DNA of 64,000 nucleotides from Nocardioides aquaticus (GCF_018459925.1 NZ_CP075371.1:372001-436000), one strand, 5' to 3'; counted from the first letter of the stretch, positions 1 to 9,502 are shown. Translations and numbers: made by a program. The notes: generated by a model not told the origin, from the sequence alone.

Positions 1-892
1 CCTGGCCCCCGCCGCGAGCGGAGGCCGCGCGCGCGAGGTCGGCCGCCGGGTCGGCCGAGGCGGTGAGGACGAGCGGGACCGGCCCGGTCGCGTCGCGGGT
101 CCCGGGGTCCGCGGCGTGCGGGAGCCACTTGACCCACTCCCACGCGGCGAGCCGTCCGGGGTCCGCGAGGACCACCACGCGCAGCCGCCCCGGCGGGAGG
201 GCGTGCGTGGCCGAGACCAGCAGGGCGGTGACCACGGACGCGGCGTCGACGCCGACCACGCACAGCCGCGGGGTCGCGACGAGGTCCAGCAGCAGCGGCA
301 GCGCGGGCACGTCGCGGTGGGCCACGAGCAGCCGCCGCAGGGCGTCGCCCGCGACGGGGTCGACGTCGCGCTCCGGCTCGGGCGGGGCGGCCGGGACGAG
401 GTCGGGCTCGCCGCGCCCGCACCCCCAGCGCACCAGGAGCGGCTCCCCGCGCCCGGCGCTCCAACCCGCAGGCCGACGGTCGGCGTGGCCGGCCAGCGGC
501 CCCATCCGCGCGGCCACCTGGGCCGGGTGGGGGTGGGTGGTGTAGGACCGCCGCCGCTGACGCGTGGCGGCTTCCCGCAGCAGGCCGCGCACCTGGGCCA
601 GGTGGCGCAGGTACGCGGTGCGCGCGCCGCGTCGCTGGTGGTCCCGCTGGGCGCGCTGCCGGTCGACCTGGACCGCGACGAACCCCAGCGTGGTGAGCAC
701 GAACATCCCGCCCGCGACCATCCGCAGCAGGCCGGACCCGCCGACGGACGTGGAGGTGAGCAGCACCACCGAGCCGACGCTGCCCAGCATCGGCAGCGCG
801 TTCATCGCCACGCCGGCGGCGCCGTCGGCCGGGGCGACCGACGGCGGGGGACGCGGTACGACCTGCTCCTGCTCTCGCACGGTGCTCGCCAC
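1..892 (-). CDS. eccC: Type VII secretion ATPase EccC, N-terminal part (runs off window)
   Basis: This gene reads leftward off base 1, so only about 297 N-terminal residues are visible. EccC is the FtsK/SpoIIIE-like motor of the actinobacterial ESX/T7SS membrane complex and recognises WXG100 substrates. Visible are a proline-rich N-terminus, two hydrophobic segments near residues 33-50 and 56-76, then a charged helix and the motif RQRRRSYTTHPHP, all typical of EccC N-termini. The ATPase domains lie outside the window. GTG 892 is chosen because GGAGGG lies six bases upstream. The gene is divergent from the WXG100 pair at 1095. Family assignment rests on the N-terminal pattern and the neighbours. 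Confidence 0.85.
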   Translation of the reverse strand, partial: MASTVREQEQVVPRPPPSVAPADGAAGVAMNALPMLGSVGSVVLLTSTSVGGSGLLRMVAGGMFVLTTLGFVAVQVDRQRAQRDHQRRGARTAYLRHLAQVRGLLREAATRQRRRSYTTHPHPAQVAARMGPLAGHADRRPAGWSAGRGEPLLVRWGCGRGEPDLVPAAPPEPERDVDPVAGDALRRLLVAHRDVPALPLLLDLVATPRLCVVGVDAASVVTALLVSATHALPPGRLRVVVLADPGRLAAWEWVKWLPHAADPGTRDATGPVPLVLTASADPAADLARAASARGGGQ

Positions 893-943
893 CTGGCTCC
901 CTCCACGGGGACCTGCCACCCCGTCGGGCGTGAGCGTAGGACC

Positions 944-968
944 GGAGCCCGGTCCCGTGCCGGGCTCC
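944..968. other. Hairpin in the eccC/WXG100 divergent intergenic region
   Basis: A perfect 9-bp inverted repeat (GGAGCCCGG / CCGGGCTCC, 7-base loop) sits in the 202-bp gap between eccC and the first WXG100 gene. It has no T-tract and lies upstream of both genes, so an operator or a leader structure is as likely as a terminator. Nothing else recognisable was seen in the gap apart from the ribosome binding site of each gene. Confidence 0.4.
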
Positions 969-1094
969 TCCACAGGCCCTGGGGACAACGCCGGATCGGG
1001 TTTGGGACGGCTCCCGCGGGGTATCCCGACAGTGGGTGCGGCACAGGACCCGCCCATCGACCACGCACGGCGCCCCGCGCCGGGAGGAGCAGAC

Positions 1095-1415
1095 ATGTCC
1101 GTCGCAGGAGAGATGAGCCAGGGCGAGGGCACCCTCGCCGCCGCAGCCGAGCGGGTCGGTGCGTGCCGCGCCGACTTCGACCGGATGAGTGCCCAGCTCA
1201 CCGACCAGCTCACCGCCCTCCAGGGCCAGTGGCTCGGCCGCGGGGCCGGGGCGTTCGTCGCGCTGCACCAGACCTGGACCGACCGCCAGCGCGTCGTGGT
1301 CTCCGCCCTCGACCGCTTCGACGCCTCCCTGCGGGTCACCCAGCGCGACGTCGTCGGAGCCGACGAGCAGCAGGGCTCGACCTACGCCGCGATGGCCGGC
1401 CGGCTCGCCGGTTGA
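1095..1415 (+). CDS. WXG100 family type VII secretion target, first of pair
   Basis: This is a 106-residue small helical protein, close to the usual 100 residues. The WxG motif (WLG) is at residues 46-48, between two predicted amphipathic helices, as in EsxA/EsxB hairpins. Such proteins are exported as heterodimers through EccC and have no Sec signal. The ATG is preceded by GGGAGGAG at a good distance. This copy lacks a clear C-terminal YxxxD/E export signal; its partner 76 bases downstream has one, as expected if one subunit carries the signal for the dimer. Whether it is an effector or a structural Esx component cannot be told. Confidence 0.85.
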   Translation: MSVAGEMSQGEGTLAAAAERVGACRADFDRMSAQLTDQLTALQGQWLGRGAGAFVALHQTWTDRQRVVVSALDRFDASLRVTQRDVVGADEQQGSTYAAMAGRLAG

Positions 1416-1491
1416 GCCGACCCGACCCACGACCGGCCACGACCGACCCACCACCGACCCGACCCTCACCCACCACAGGCAGGAGCAGCAG

Positions 1492-1800
1492 ATGACCCTC
1501 GGAGACGGCACCATCCGCGTCAACCACGCGGCGCTGGACCAGGCGGCCGCCGACCTCGGCCGGCAGGTCCGCCAGATCGACGCCCGGCTGGACCAGCTCG
1601 AGAGCGAGCTGGCCCCGCTGCGGGCCGGCTGGACCGGCGAGGCCCGCGAGTCCTACGACACCGCCAAGCGGCAGTGGGACGCGGCGATGCTCGACATGCG
1701 CACCGTGCTCGACGAGGCCGGGCGCGCGGTGTCGCAGTCCAACGCCGAGTACGCCGCCCGCGACCGCGCCGGGGCGGCCCGGTTCGACGGCGGCCGCTGA
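1492..1800 (+). CDS. WXG100 family type VII secretion target with YxxxD signal
   Basis: This 102-residue WXG100 protein has WTG at residues 47-49 in the turn between two helices, and a C-terminal YAARD (residues 87-91) that fits the YxxxD/E type VII export signal recognised by EccC. It likely forms a heterodimer with the WXG100 product encoded just upstream. The start ATG follows an AGGAGCAGC ribosome site. The next gene, eccD, begins one base after its stop codon, so the four genes from 1095 to 4329 are probably one transcript. Confidence 0.88.
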   Translation: MTLGDGTIRVNHAALDQAAADLGRQVRQIDARLDQLESELAPLRAGWTGEARESYDTAKRQWDAAMLDMRTVLDEAGRAVSQSNAEYAARDRAGAARFDGGR

Positions 1801-1801
1801 G

Positions 1802-3175
1802 GTGCATGCCGACCCCCTGCGGGTGACGGTGCTCGTCGGGGGTCGGCGCTCCGACATCGTGGTCCCGGCCGGGCTCCCGGTGGCCGAGCCCCTGCCGGAG
1901 CTGGTGGGACGTGACCCCGACGTCGCCAGCCCGGACACCACCCGGCACCTCGCCCTGCCCGGCGGGCGACCGCTGGACCCGGAGGTGACGCTCCAGGACC
2001 AGGGGGTCCGCGCGGGAGCCGTGCTCGTCCTCACCTCCGCGGCTCCGCTGCCCCCGGTGCCGGACGACCCGGCGGAAGCGCTCGGGGCCGAGGTCGCCCG
2101 CGCCGCGCCCTGGACGGGCCGCCACCGCGACGCCGTGCGGCCGGTGGCCTCGTGCGTGCTCGCGCTCGTGGCGGCCGCCGGGGTCGTGGGCCACCCGGAC
2201 CCGGCTGCGGGCGGTGCGGTCGGTGCGGGCGGGGCCCTGACGCTGCTGGCCCTCGCGGCCTGGTCGTCGCGGTCGGGGCGGGCCCGGGCGGCGACGACCG
2301 CCGTGCTGGCCGTGGTGCTGGCCTGCCTGCTCGCCGCGGCTGCGGCCGCCGCAGTCACGGCCGCAGTCACGGTCGCAGTCACGGCCGCAGCTGCGACCGG
2401 TGCGCCCGTGCCGGAGCGGTCCTGGCTGGGTCGGGCGGGCCCGCCCGTCGGCGCCGCCGTCGTGGTCACGGCGCTGGCGGGTGCCGCCGCCCTGACCCGG
2501 CGCCGCGGCCTGCTGGTGGCCGCGGCCCTGCCCGGCGCGACGCTGACCGTCCTCGGGATGCTGGCCCGGGGCCCCGCGCCACCGGAGGGCCTGGTCGCCG
2601 GAGCGGTCGTCGGGCTGGTCCTGCTCGGCGGCGCCGTGCCCGCAGCGGCGCTCGCCGTGGTCGGGCGGGGCGGTGACCCGCTGGTGGACCCGTACGGGGC
2701 CGCCGGGGCCGGGGCCGGGGCCGGGGACCCCGACCGCGGCGACCTGGGCACCGACACCGCCCGCGCGGCCGACCTGCTGGCCGGGACGGCGGGCGGGGTG
2801 GGGATCGTGCTGGCCGTCGCCGCGCCGCTGCTCGCCGTCACCGGGCGGTCGGCGGCGGTGCTGGCGGCGGTGCTGGCCGTCCACCTGCTCCTGCGCGCTC
2901 GCCGTTCCCACGCGACGCTGCTCGTCGCCGCCGACCTCGGGTGCGGGTCGGTGGCGCTCGCGGGCGTCGTCGGGGTGCTCCTGGCGACCGACCCCGCAGC
3001 GCGGGTGGCCTCGGCGCCGGCGCTCGTCCTCGCCGTGCCGGTCGTGCTGCTCCTCGGTCCGGTGACGTCCGTGGGCGCCCGCCGCCTCGGCGACCTGGCG
3101 GAGACCGCGACCGCGGTGGCGCTGCTCCCGCTGCTGGCCGTGGTGACCGGCCTCCTCGACCTCGTCGGGGGGTGA
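1802..3175 (+). CDS. eccD: Type VII secretion integral membrane protein EccD
   Basis: This 457-residue protein has an N-terminal ubiquitin-like (YukD-type) domain at about residues 7-80, followed by roughly ten or eleven hydrophobic segments. That is the EccD architecture, which forms the membrane core of the T7SS channel. GTG 1802 lies directly after the stop of the upstream WXG100 gene, and translational coupling is likely. Between about 2351 and 2393 the DNA contains about four copies of a 12-bp unit (GCAGTCACGGCC), encoding an Ala/Val/Thr-rich membrane stretch; this looks like internal duplication but keeps the frame. It overlaps eccB by four bases. Confidence 0.88.
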   Translation: MHADPLRVTVLVGGRRSDIVVPAGLPVAEPLPELVGRDPDVASPDTTRHLALPGGRPLDPEVTLQDQGVRAGAVLVLTSAAPLPPVPDDPAEALGAEVARAAPWTGRHRDAVRPVASCVLALVAAAGVVGHPDPAAGGAVGAGGALTLLALAAWSSRSGRARAATTAVLAVVLACLLAAAAAAAVTAAVTVAVTAAAATGAPVPERSWLGRAGPPVGAAVVVTALAGAAALTRRRGLLVAAALPGATLTVLGMLARGPAPPEGLVAGAVVGLVLLGGAVPAAALAVVGRGGDPLVDPYGAAGAGAGAGDPDRGDLGTDTARAADLLAGTAGGVGIVLAVAAPLLAVTGRSAAVLAAVLAVHLLLRARRSHATLLVAADLGCGSVALAGVVGVLLATDPAARVASAPALVLAVPVVLLLGPVTSVGARRLGDLAETATAVALLPLLAVVTGLLDLVGG

Positions 3176-4329
3176 GCGTGGTCGCGACCCGCGAGCTCGC
3201 CGAGGCGCAGGCGTGGTCGCGGCGCCGCCTGGCCCACGTGCTGGTCGAGGGTCCGACGGCGGCGCGGGGCGAGGAGCCGCGTCGACCCGGGCGCGCGGTC
3301 CTCGGCGGGGCGCTGCTGGCCGTGCTGCTCGTGGGCGGCAGCGCGGTGCTCGGACTGGCCCGGGGCGTCGGCGCCGCCCCGGCGACCGTCGAGGCGCCCG
3401 ACCTGGGCGTGGGGGTGGCGGTCGCGGCGGAGACCGGTGCCGCCTACGTCGTCCTCGACGACGTCGGTGAGGACGACGGAGGGACGGGGGAGGGCCTGGT
3501 CGCGCGGGCGGTGCTCAACCCCGTCTCCGCCCGCCTGCTCCTCCCGGCCGGTGGCGAGGCCGGTGCGGTCGCGCCGCAGACCGCCCCGGCGGCCGAGCTC
3601 GCCGCCCTGGCGGCGCGGGCCCCGGGTCCGGCGGTGGGCATCCCCGACGCGCCCGCGGTCGTCCCGGGCCCGACGGACCTGGCGACCACCGCCTGGACGG
3701 CCTGTCCGGACGCGTCCGCCCCTGTCCTCGCGGACCGGCCGCCCGAGCCGCTGGGGGCCGCGACGGCCGTGCTGGTCACCGCCGGCACCGCGTCCTGGCT
3801 GCTCGTCGACGCCGGCGACGGGGTCCGTCGCTACCTGCTCCCGACCGACCCCGGTGCGGCCGAGACGACCCTCGCCGCCCTCGGTGCGCCGCCGCTGGCG
3901 ACCGCGACGCCGGTGCCGTCGGCCTGGCTCGGGCTGGTGCCGACCGGGACCGCCGCCACGCTGCCGCCGCTGGCCGTCCGCGGGGGGCCCACCTGCCTGC
4001 TGCTCGAGCCGGGTGTCCCCGGGCGCCGCCCCGACGTCCCGCCGACCGCCCCGGTCACCCGGCTGGCCGCGCAGCCCTCCGGCGCCTCCGCCGTCACGAG
4101 GCCCGGTGCCGGCGCGCTGGTCACGACCACCGAGCGGCCGCGGGCGCGGTGGTTCGTCGACGACCGGGGGCGCGCCCTGCCGGTCCTCGGAGCCGGGGCC
4201 CGCGCCCGCCTGGGCTGGGAAGGGGTCGTGCCGGTCGTGGTGCCGCCGACGTGGCTCGGCCTCCTGGCACCCGGCCCAGAGCTGTCGGTGCGGGCGGCCG
4301 CCCGCACCGTCGACCGACCCGGCTCGTAA
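3172..4329 (+). CDS. eccB: Type VII secretion protein EccB (short form)
   Basis: The product is about 385 residues. It has a short cytoplasmic N-terminus with Trp and Arg residues (AWSRRRLAH), one membrane segment near residues 42-64, and a long extracytoplasmic domain rich in Ala, Pro and Val. This matches EccB, the periplasmic-side T7SS component, though mycobacterial EccB proteins are about 480-500 residues, so this copy is short. GTG 3172 overlaps the eccD stop (GTGA); a second in-frame GTG at 3178 is an alternative start. EccE and mycosin (MycP) genes are not in the window and may lie beyond eccC. Confidence 0.8.
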   Translation: MSVVATRELAEAQAWSRRRLAHVLVEGPTAARGEEPRRPGRAVLGGALLAVLLVGGSAVLGLARGVGAAPATVEAPDLGVGVAVAAETGAAYVVLDDVGEDDGGTGEGLVARAVLNPVSARLLLPAGGEAGAVAPQTAPAAELAALAARAPGPAVGIPDAPAVVPGPTDLATTAWTACPDASAPVLADRPPEPLGAATAVLVTAGTASWLLVDAGDGVRRYLLPTDPGAAETTLAALGAPPLATATPVPSAWLGLVPTGTAATLPPLAVRGGPTCLLLEPGVPGRRPDVPPTAPVTRLAAQPSGASAVTRPGAGALVTTTERPRARWFVDDRGRALPVLGAGARARLGWEGVVPVVVPPTWLGLLAPGPELSVRAAARTVDRPGS

Positions 4330-4449
4330 ATGTTGCGTTACGGAACGGTGCAGGACCGCCGTCGTCGGGCACCCTGACCACTCCTGGGTCCCTCTCCCCT
4401 CTGCCTGGGGGGTGCCCCACCTCCCCACCACGACGAAACGAGTCCCTCA

Positions 4450-7400
4450 GTGAGAAGAACACGCGCCCTCGTCGGCGTGACCGGGGTGGCGCTCGCCGCC
4501 ACCTCGGCGCTGGTCAGCACCGGCACCACCGCCTCCGCGGAACCCTCCGGACCCGGGGCCGTCAGCCCCGCCGACCCGTCCGCCGCGACCGGCGGCGGCC
4601 GTGGCGCGGGCACCGCGACGCGGGTGGAGGAGCCGACCCGTGCCCAGGTGGCGCAGAAGGCGGCCGAGTCGGCCGTCGCCGGCGACCCGATCGCCATGCC
4701 GACCTCCTACCCGTACCAGCCCCGGCTGCGGTTCTACCGCGACAACGCCGACGACGCCGCCGCGACGGCCGAGCTGATCACGCACCCGCGGATCGCGCCG
4801 CGGCTGACCGAGCTCATGCAGCGCAGCGACCGGGTCTCGGTCCAGGTGGTCGGACAGTCCACCGAGGGACGCGACCTCTACCTGGTGACGCTGACGGCGC
4901 CGGAGACCGCCGAGGAGACCGCGCGGCAGACCGCGTGGAAGACCCAGATGAAGGCCGACCCCGAGGCAGCGGCGGCCGATCCCGCGCTGCTGCGCGACTA
5001 CAAGACCCCGATCTGGATCAGCAACAACATCCACGGCAACGAGTGGGAGGGCACCGACGCGGCGATGGACTACATCGAGCACCTCGCCACCGCGCCGCTG
5101 AGCGAGGTCGGCGGGATCCTGGCCAACAACCGGATCTACTTCTCGCCCTCGCTGAACCCCGACGGCCGGACGAACGCCACGCGGGCCACCGCGCTCGGGC
5201 TCGACCCGAACCGGGACATGATCACCAACTCCACCCCGGAGACACGCTCGTTCATCCGCCAGGCGCAGGCCATCCAGCCGATCTACGCCGCCGACTTCCA
5301 CGGCTACACCAACGTCCTGCAGATGGAGCCCTGCGGCCCGCCGCACGGCTCCAACTACGAGTACGACCTGACGATGCCGCACAACTACGCGCTGGCGCTG
5401 AAGGTGGAGAAGGACGTCGTCGCGGCCGACATCCCGGGCAACACCTACTACGACACCGCCACCGGCGCGGTCGTGCCGGCCAACACCGGGCCCGACACCG
5501 CCCACATCAAGATCCCCTACCGCGACACCCCCGACGGCTGGGACGACTTCCCGCCGATCTTCACCGCGCAGTACGCCGCGTTCTTCGGCGCCGCCTCGGC
5601 GACCGTCGAGCTGCCGCTGACGCGGGGTGCGGCCGGTGGGCGCCAGACGCCCGAGCGGGCCGTGGTGAACACCGACGTGGCCTACCAGACGATGGAGAGC
5701 ATCGTCGGCTACATGAACGTCGGCACCACCGCGCGCGACATGATCTCGAACCAGATCGAGACCTTCCGCCGCGGCGCGGCCGGCGAGGCCAAGGACAACC
5801 TGACCACCGAGGACGTCGCGGCGGTGCCGGGACCGAGCCAGTGGAAGCCGCTCTGGGACGTCGTCGACGACCAGGACCCGATCGAGGTGCCCCGCGCCTA
5901 CGTCATCCCCGTCGGCGAGGGGCAGCGCTCCGAGAGCGACGCCGACCGGCTCGTCGACCAGCTGCTGACCCACGACGTCGAGGTCGGCACGCTGACGTCC
6001 GCGACGACGGTGGACGGCACGGACTACCCGGCCGGCTCGTACGTCGTCGACATGCACCAGCCGCTGCGCGGGCTGGCCAACTCGCTGCTCGACCTCGGGG
6101 AGGACATCTCCGAGAAGGTGCCCTCGATGTACGACATCTCCGCCTGGAGCTACTCCTACACGTGGGGCGCGACGGTCGACAAGGTCGGTCTGACCGAGGA
6201 CCCGGCGCCGATCGGTGACGTCGAGCCGATCGACGCGGTGCCGGGCGGCTCGAGCGTCCCGGACGAGGCGACCTACACGACCTTCGACGTCGCGGGCGTG
6301 GCCGACCACCGGCTGCTGAACGAGGTCCTGGAGGAGGACGTGCCCGTGGTCATGCTCGAGGACGGCTCCGTCGTGGTCGACGTCTCCGGCTTCGACGTCG
6401 CCGCGGCCGCGGCCGAGGACCTCGGGATCACCCTCGAGGCCGCGTCCGACGAGGACCTCGAGGCCCTCTCGGCGGAGACAACGAAGCCGCTCAGCGACCT
6501 GACCGTCGGCTACGTCGGCACCCAGGACGACCGTCTCTCGCTGACCGAGCTCGGCTTCGACGACCTCGTCGCGCTGAGCGTCACCAGCCTCAACGCCGAT
6601 CCCACGCTGCTCGACGGCGTCGACGTCCTCTGGGTCGGCGGGACGTTCAACCCCGCGGTGGGCTCCGCGGCCGAGGGCGCCGTGGAGGCGTTCGTGGCCG
6701 ACGGCGGGTCCGTCACCGGGCGGGACGCCTCGAACGGTGTCTTCACCTTCGCCAAGCGGATCGGCCTGCTCGACGGGACCGTGACCCCCGGCAACCGGTC
6801 GGGCAACGGCATCGTGGACGTGGACACGCCGGAGGGCTCGGTGCTCGCGCCGTACGCCCAGGACTCGGCGTTCATCTACCCGGCGTTCTCCTACGCCGCG
6901 CTGGGTGGGAGCACGACGGCGGCGCAGACCTACGGTGCCGACCCGCTGCTCGCGGGCCACTGGCGGGCCACGGACGCCACCAACGGCCCGGCCGGCGCGG
7001 CCGGCGCGGCCTCGGCCGTGTCCGCGGTCGACGAGGAGACGGGGTCGCGCACCTTCGTCTTCGGCACCTCGCCGCTCTTCCGCACGCACCCCAAGGGCGG
7101 TCTGTCGCAGGTCGCGCGTGCCCTGCAGTGGGCCGGGCCCGAGGGGGCGCCGGTCGTGGCCCCCGGTGACAGCAGCGTGGTCATCGCCCCGGTCGAGCGC
7201 GTGGTCTACCCGGGCGACGCCACCGTCGAGGTGACCACGGCCGGGGACGACGAGACCCCGGCGGACGGCACCGTCGAGCTCCTGGTCGGCGACGAGGTCG
7301 TCGCCTCCGGCCCGACCACCGACGGGGCGGCCAGCCTGACCGTCGCGGGCCTGACCCCGGGCACCACCTCGGTCGTCGCGCGGTTCATCCCGGCCGCCGG

Positions 7401-7716
7401 CTCGCCGGCGGTGCTCAGCGCCCCGGCCGACGTCCGCGTGGCCAGGGCGGTCTCGGAGCTGGACCTCGAGGCCACCAAGGCGGTGGGCAAGCGCGCCCGC
7501 CTGGTCCTCGACCTGGAGGTTCCCGCGGTCCCCACCACGGGACGGGTCGTGCTGCGCGACAACGGCGCGCTGCTGCGCACCGTCCGCGTCACCGCCGGTG
7601 AGCCGACGGTCCTGCGGGTCGCGCTCGGCCGCGGGCGGCACGTGGTCAAGGCCCGCTTCGCGGGCACGGACCTGGTCCGGGGCAGCGCCGACCGGGACCG
7701 GGTGCGGATCGGCTGA
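4450..7716 (+). CDS. Secreted M14 family zinc carboxypeptidase with C-terminal Ig-like repeats
   Basis: This 1088-residue exported protein starts with a typical signal peptide (RR at residues 2-3, a hydrophobic core, then ASA about residue 30). The peptidase M14 zinc site is visible as HGNE (His195, Glu198) and a second histidine in DFHGY (His284); Glu387 in TVELPL is the likely catalytic glutamate. The C-terminal third is beta-rich, with at least two Ig-like repeats from about residue 915, probably for wall or substrate attachment. It would remove C-terminal residues from peptides outside the cell. It lies 120 bp after eccB, but its Sec-type signal makes direct T7SS export unlikely. Confidence 0.88.
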   Translation: MRRTRALVGVTGVALAATSALVSTGTTASAEPSGPGAVSPADPSAATGGGRGAGTATRVEEPTRAQVAQKAAESAVAGDPIAMPTSYPYQPRLRFYRDNADDAAATAELITHPRIAPRLTELMQRSDRVSVQVVGQSTEGRDLYLVTLTAPETAEETARQTAWKTQMKADPEAAAADPALLRDYKTPIWISNNIHGNEWEGTDAAMDYIEHLATAPLSEVGGILANNRIYFSPSLNPDGRTNATRATALGLDPNRDMITNSTPETRSFIRQAQAIQPIYAADFHGYTNVLQMEPCGPPHGSNYEYDLTMPHNYALALKVEKDVVAADIPGNTYYDTATGAVVPANTGPDTAHIKIPYRDTPDGWDDFPPIFTAQYAAFFGAASATVELPLTRGAAGGRQTPERAVVNTDVAYQTMESIVGYMNVGTTARDMISNQIETFRRGAAGEAKDNLTTEDVAAVPGPSQWKPLWDVVDDQDPIEVPRAYVIPVGEGQRSESDADRLVDQLLTHDVEVGTLTSATTVDGTDYPAGSYVVDMHQPLRGLANSLLDLGEDISEKVPSMYDISAWSYSYTWGATVDKVGLTEDPAPIGDVEPIDAVPGGSSVPDEATYTTFDVAGVADHRLLNEVLEEDVPVVMLEDGSVVVDVSGFDVAAAAAEDLGITLEAASDEDLEALSAETTKPLSDLTVGYVGTQDDRLSLTELGFDDLVALSVTSLNADPTLLDGVDVLWVGGTFNPAVGSAAEGAVEAFVADGGSVTGRDASNGVFTFAKRIGLLDGTVTPGNRSGNGIVDVDTPEGSVLAPYAQDSAFIYPAFSYAALGGSTTAAQTYGADPLLAGHWRATDATNGPAGAAGAASAVSAVDEETGSRTFVFGTSPLFRTHPKGGLSQVARALQWAGPEGAPVVAPGDSSVVIAPVERVVYPGDATVEVTTAGDDETPADGTVELLVGDEVVASGPTTDGAASLTVAGLTPGTTSVVARFIPAAGSPAVLSAPADVRVARAVSELDLEATKAVGKRARLVLDLEVPAVPTTGRVVLRDNGALLRTVRVTAGEPTVLRVALGRGRHVVKARFAGTDLVRGSADRDRVRIG

Positions 7717-7741
7717 CCGCACCCCGCCCCAGCCGCACGCG

Positions 7742-7770
7742 CCGGGCCCGAGGCAGGACCTCGGGCCCGG
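7742..7770 (+). terminator. Hairpin terminator after the M14 peptidase
   Basis: A perfect 12-bp stem (CCGGGCCCGAGG / CCTCGGGCCCGG) with a 5-base loop starts 25 bp after the stop codon. There is no T-run, which is common for terminators in GC-rich actinobacteria. Confidence 0.7.
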
Positions 7771-7830
7771 TGCGCGGGGGCGGCGGGCCCGCCACACTGG
7801 GGTCACGACGCGTCGGGCGGGAGGTGAGCG

Positions 7831-9501
7831 GTGGAGGCAGGCACGGAGCCCGACCGCGCCCCGCCCCGCCGTGCCCGGCGCAGCGTCACCGGCGTCGTGC
7901 TGGCGGTGCTGATGCTGGGCGCCTCGCTGGACCCGTCCCTGCTCGCGCGGTCCTGGGTCTTCCAGGGTGTCCTGAGCGGTGTCGGGGTGGCGGTCGGGTA
8001 CGCCCTCGGTGCCGGCGTCGGCGCGCTCGGCCAGCGCCTCGCCGACCGGCTCGGCTGGCGGGGTCCCCGGATGGGCCGCGGTGGCGCCGTGGTGCTGGCC
8101 GTCCTGGCCGGAGCCTGGACCGTGTGGGTCGTGGTCGCGGCCGTCGACCAGCACCGCTGGACCTGGGACCGGCTCGGGTACTCGCCGACCCTGACCACGA
8201 CGGCGTACGCCGGCGCGCTCCTGCTCGCGGTGGCCGTGGCCGCCGTGCTCGCCGTGCTCGGCCTGCTGGCCCGGGTGGTCTGGTCGTGGGTGGCCCGGCT
8301 CGGCGCGCGCTGGCTGCCCGCGTCGGTGGCCGCGGTGCTGGCTGCCGTGGTGGTCGGCTGGGCCGTGCTGGCCGCCGCCGACACCTGGGTCCTCCAGCGC
8401 ACCCTCGACGGGATGAACGCGGCGTTCGAGGCCGACGACCTCGAGGTCGACGCGTCCGCACCGGACCCGCCGCCGGCCGACGCGCCGCGTTCCGGCACGT
8501 CGGCCTCCGCGGTGTCCTGGACCGACCTGGGGGACCAGGGCCGCCGCTTCCTGTCCCGCGGTCCCGATGCCGCCGAGGTCGACGACCTCGCCCCCGCCGG
8601 CGCGGCCCCGGCGGTCGACCCGGCACGCGTCTTCGTCGGCCGCGCCTCGGCCGGGACGGTCGAGGACCGGGTCGGGCTCGCCGTCGCCGAGCTCGACCGG
8701 CTGGACGCCTTCGAGCGGCGCGCGGTCCTGGTCGTCGTGCCGACCGGCACCGGGTGGGTCAACGAGCAGATCGTCGCGCCCGTCGAGCACCTGCTCGGCG
8801 GCGACGTGGCCACCGTGGCCGTGCAGTACTCCCACCTGCCCAGCCCGCTGGCCTACCTCGCCGAGCACGACGCGGCGAGCCGGACCGGGGCGGCGACCAT
8901 CGAGGCCGTCCGGGACCGGATCGCGGCGTTGCCTGCCGCTGACCGGCCGATGCTGCTGGTGGCGGGCGAGAGCCTGGGCAGCTTCGGCGGGGCGCAGGCC
9001 TTCGACGACCTCGACGACATGGTCGCCGACGTCGACCGGTCGCTGTGGATCGGCGCCCCCGAGTTCATGCACCTGCGGCGCCAGGCCGAGGCCGACCGGG
9101 AGCCGGGGTCGACCCAGGTCCGCCCGGTCGTCGGCGACGGCGAGGACGTCGTCGTGGCCAACCGGCGCTCGGACCTCGACGGCACGAGCCCGCGGTCGGT
9201 CTTCCTCCAGCAGGCCGACGACCCGATCGTGTGGTGGGACTGGGGCACCGCCGTACGCAGGCCCGACTGGCTCGCCGAACCGCTCGACCCGGCGGTGAAC
9301 CCCGCCATGACCTGGCGGCCGTTCTCGACCTTCGCCAACCTCACCGTGGACATGGCCGTCGGCAACGACTTCGACGAGGACCACGGCCACCTCTACGGCA
9401 CCCAGCCGCTGGCGGCGTGGACGGCGATGCTGGCACCGCCCGGGTGGGAGGCCGCCGACGTGGAGCGCCTGCGCGAGCACCTGGCGCGGCTCGAGCGGTG
9501 A
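7831..9501 (+). CDS. Membrane-anchored alpha/beta hydrolase family protein
   Basis: This 556-residue protein has four hydrophobic segments in the first ~190 residues, then an alpha/beta-hydrolase domain with the nucleophile elbow GESLG (Ser381). The arrangement matches the actinobacterial Abhydrolase_9 family with its separate N-terminal membrane domain. The substrate is unknown; an ester or lipid substrate is a reasonable inference for a membrane-tethered hydrolase. GTG 7831 lies behind a GGGAGGTGAGC ribosome site. It converges with the next gene, separated only by an 18-bp hairpin. Confidence 0.82.
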   Translation: MEAGTEPDRAPPRRARRSVTGVVLAVLMLGASLDPSLLARSWVFQGVLSGVGVAVGYALGAGVGALGQRLADRLGWRGPRMGRGGAVVLAVLAGAWTVWVVVAAVDQHRWTWDRLGYSPTLTTTAYAGALLLAVAVAAVLAVLGLLARVVWSWVARLGARWLPASVAAVLAAVVVGWAVLAAADTWVLQRTLDGMNAAFEADDLEVDASAPDPPPADAPRSGTSASAVSWTDLGDQGRRFLSRGPDAAEVDDLAPAGAAPAVDPARVFVGRASAGTVEDRVGLAVAELDRLDAFERRAVLVVVPTGTGWVNEQIVAPVEHLLGGDVATVAVQYSHLPSPLAYLAEHDAASRTGAATIEAVRDRIAALPAADRPMLLVAGESLGSFGGAQAFDDLDDMVADVDRSLWIGAPEFMHLRRQAEADREPGSTQVRPVVGDGEDVVVANRRSDLDGTSPRSVFLQQADDPIVWWDWGTAVRRPDWLAEPLDPAVNPAMTWRPFSTFANLTVDMAVGNDFDEDHGHLYGTQPLAAWTAMLAPPGWEAADVERLREHLARLER

Positions 9502-9502
9502 G

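Noticed and set aside
4447..9480. Very long open frame on the minus strand opposite the M14 and hydrolase genes
   Set aside because: It is antisense to two well-supported genes, has low-complexity Gly/Arg/Val composition with no domain, and is expected where high GC makes stop codons rare.
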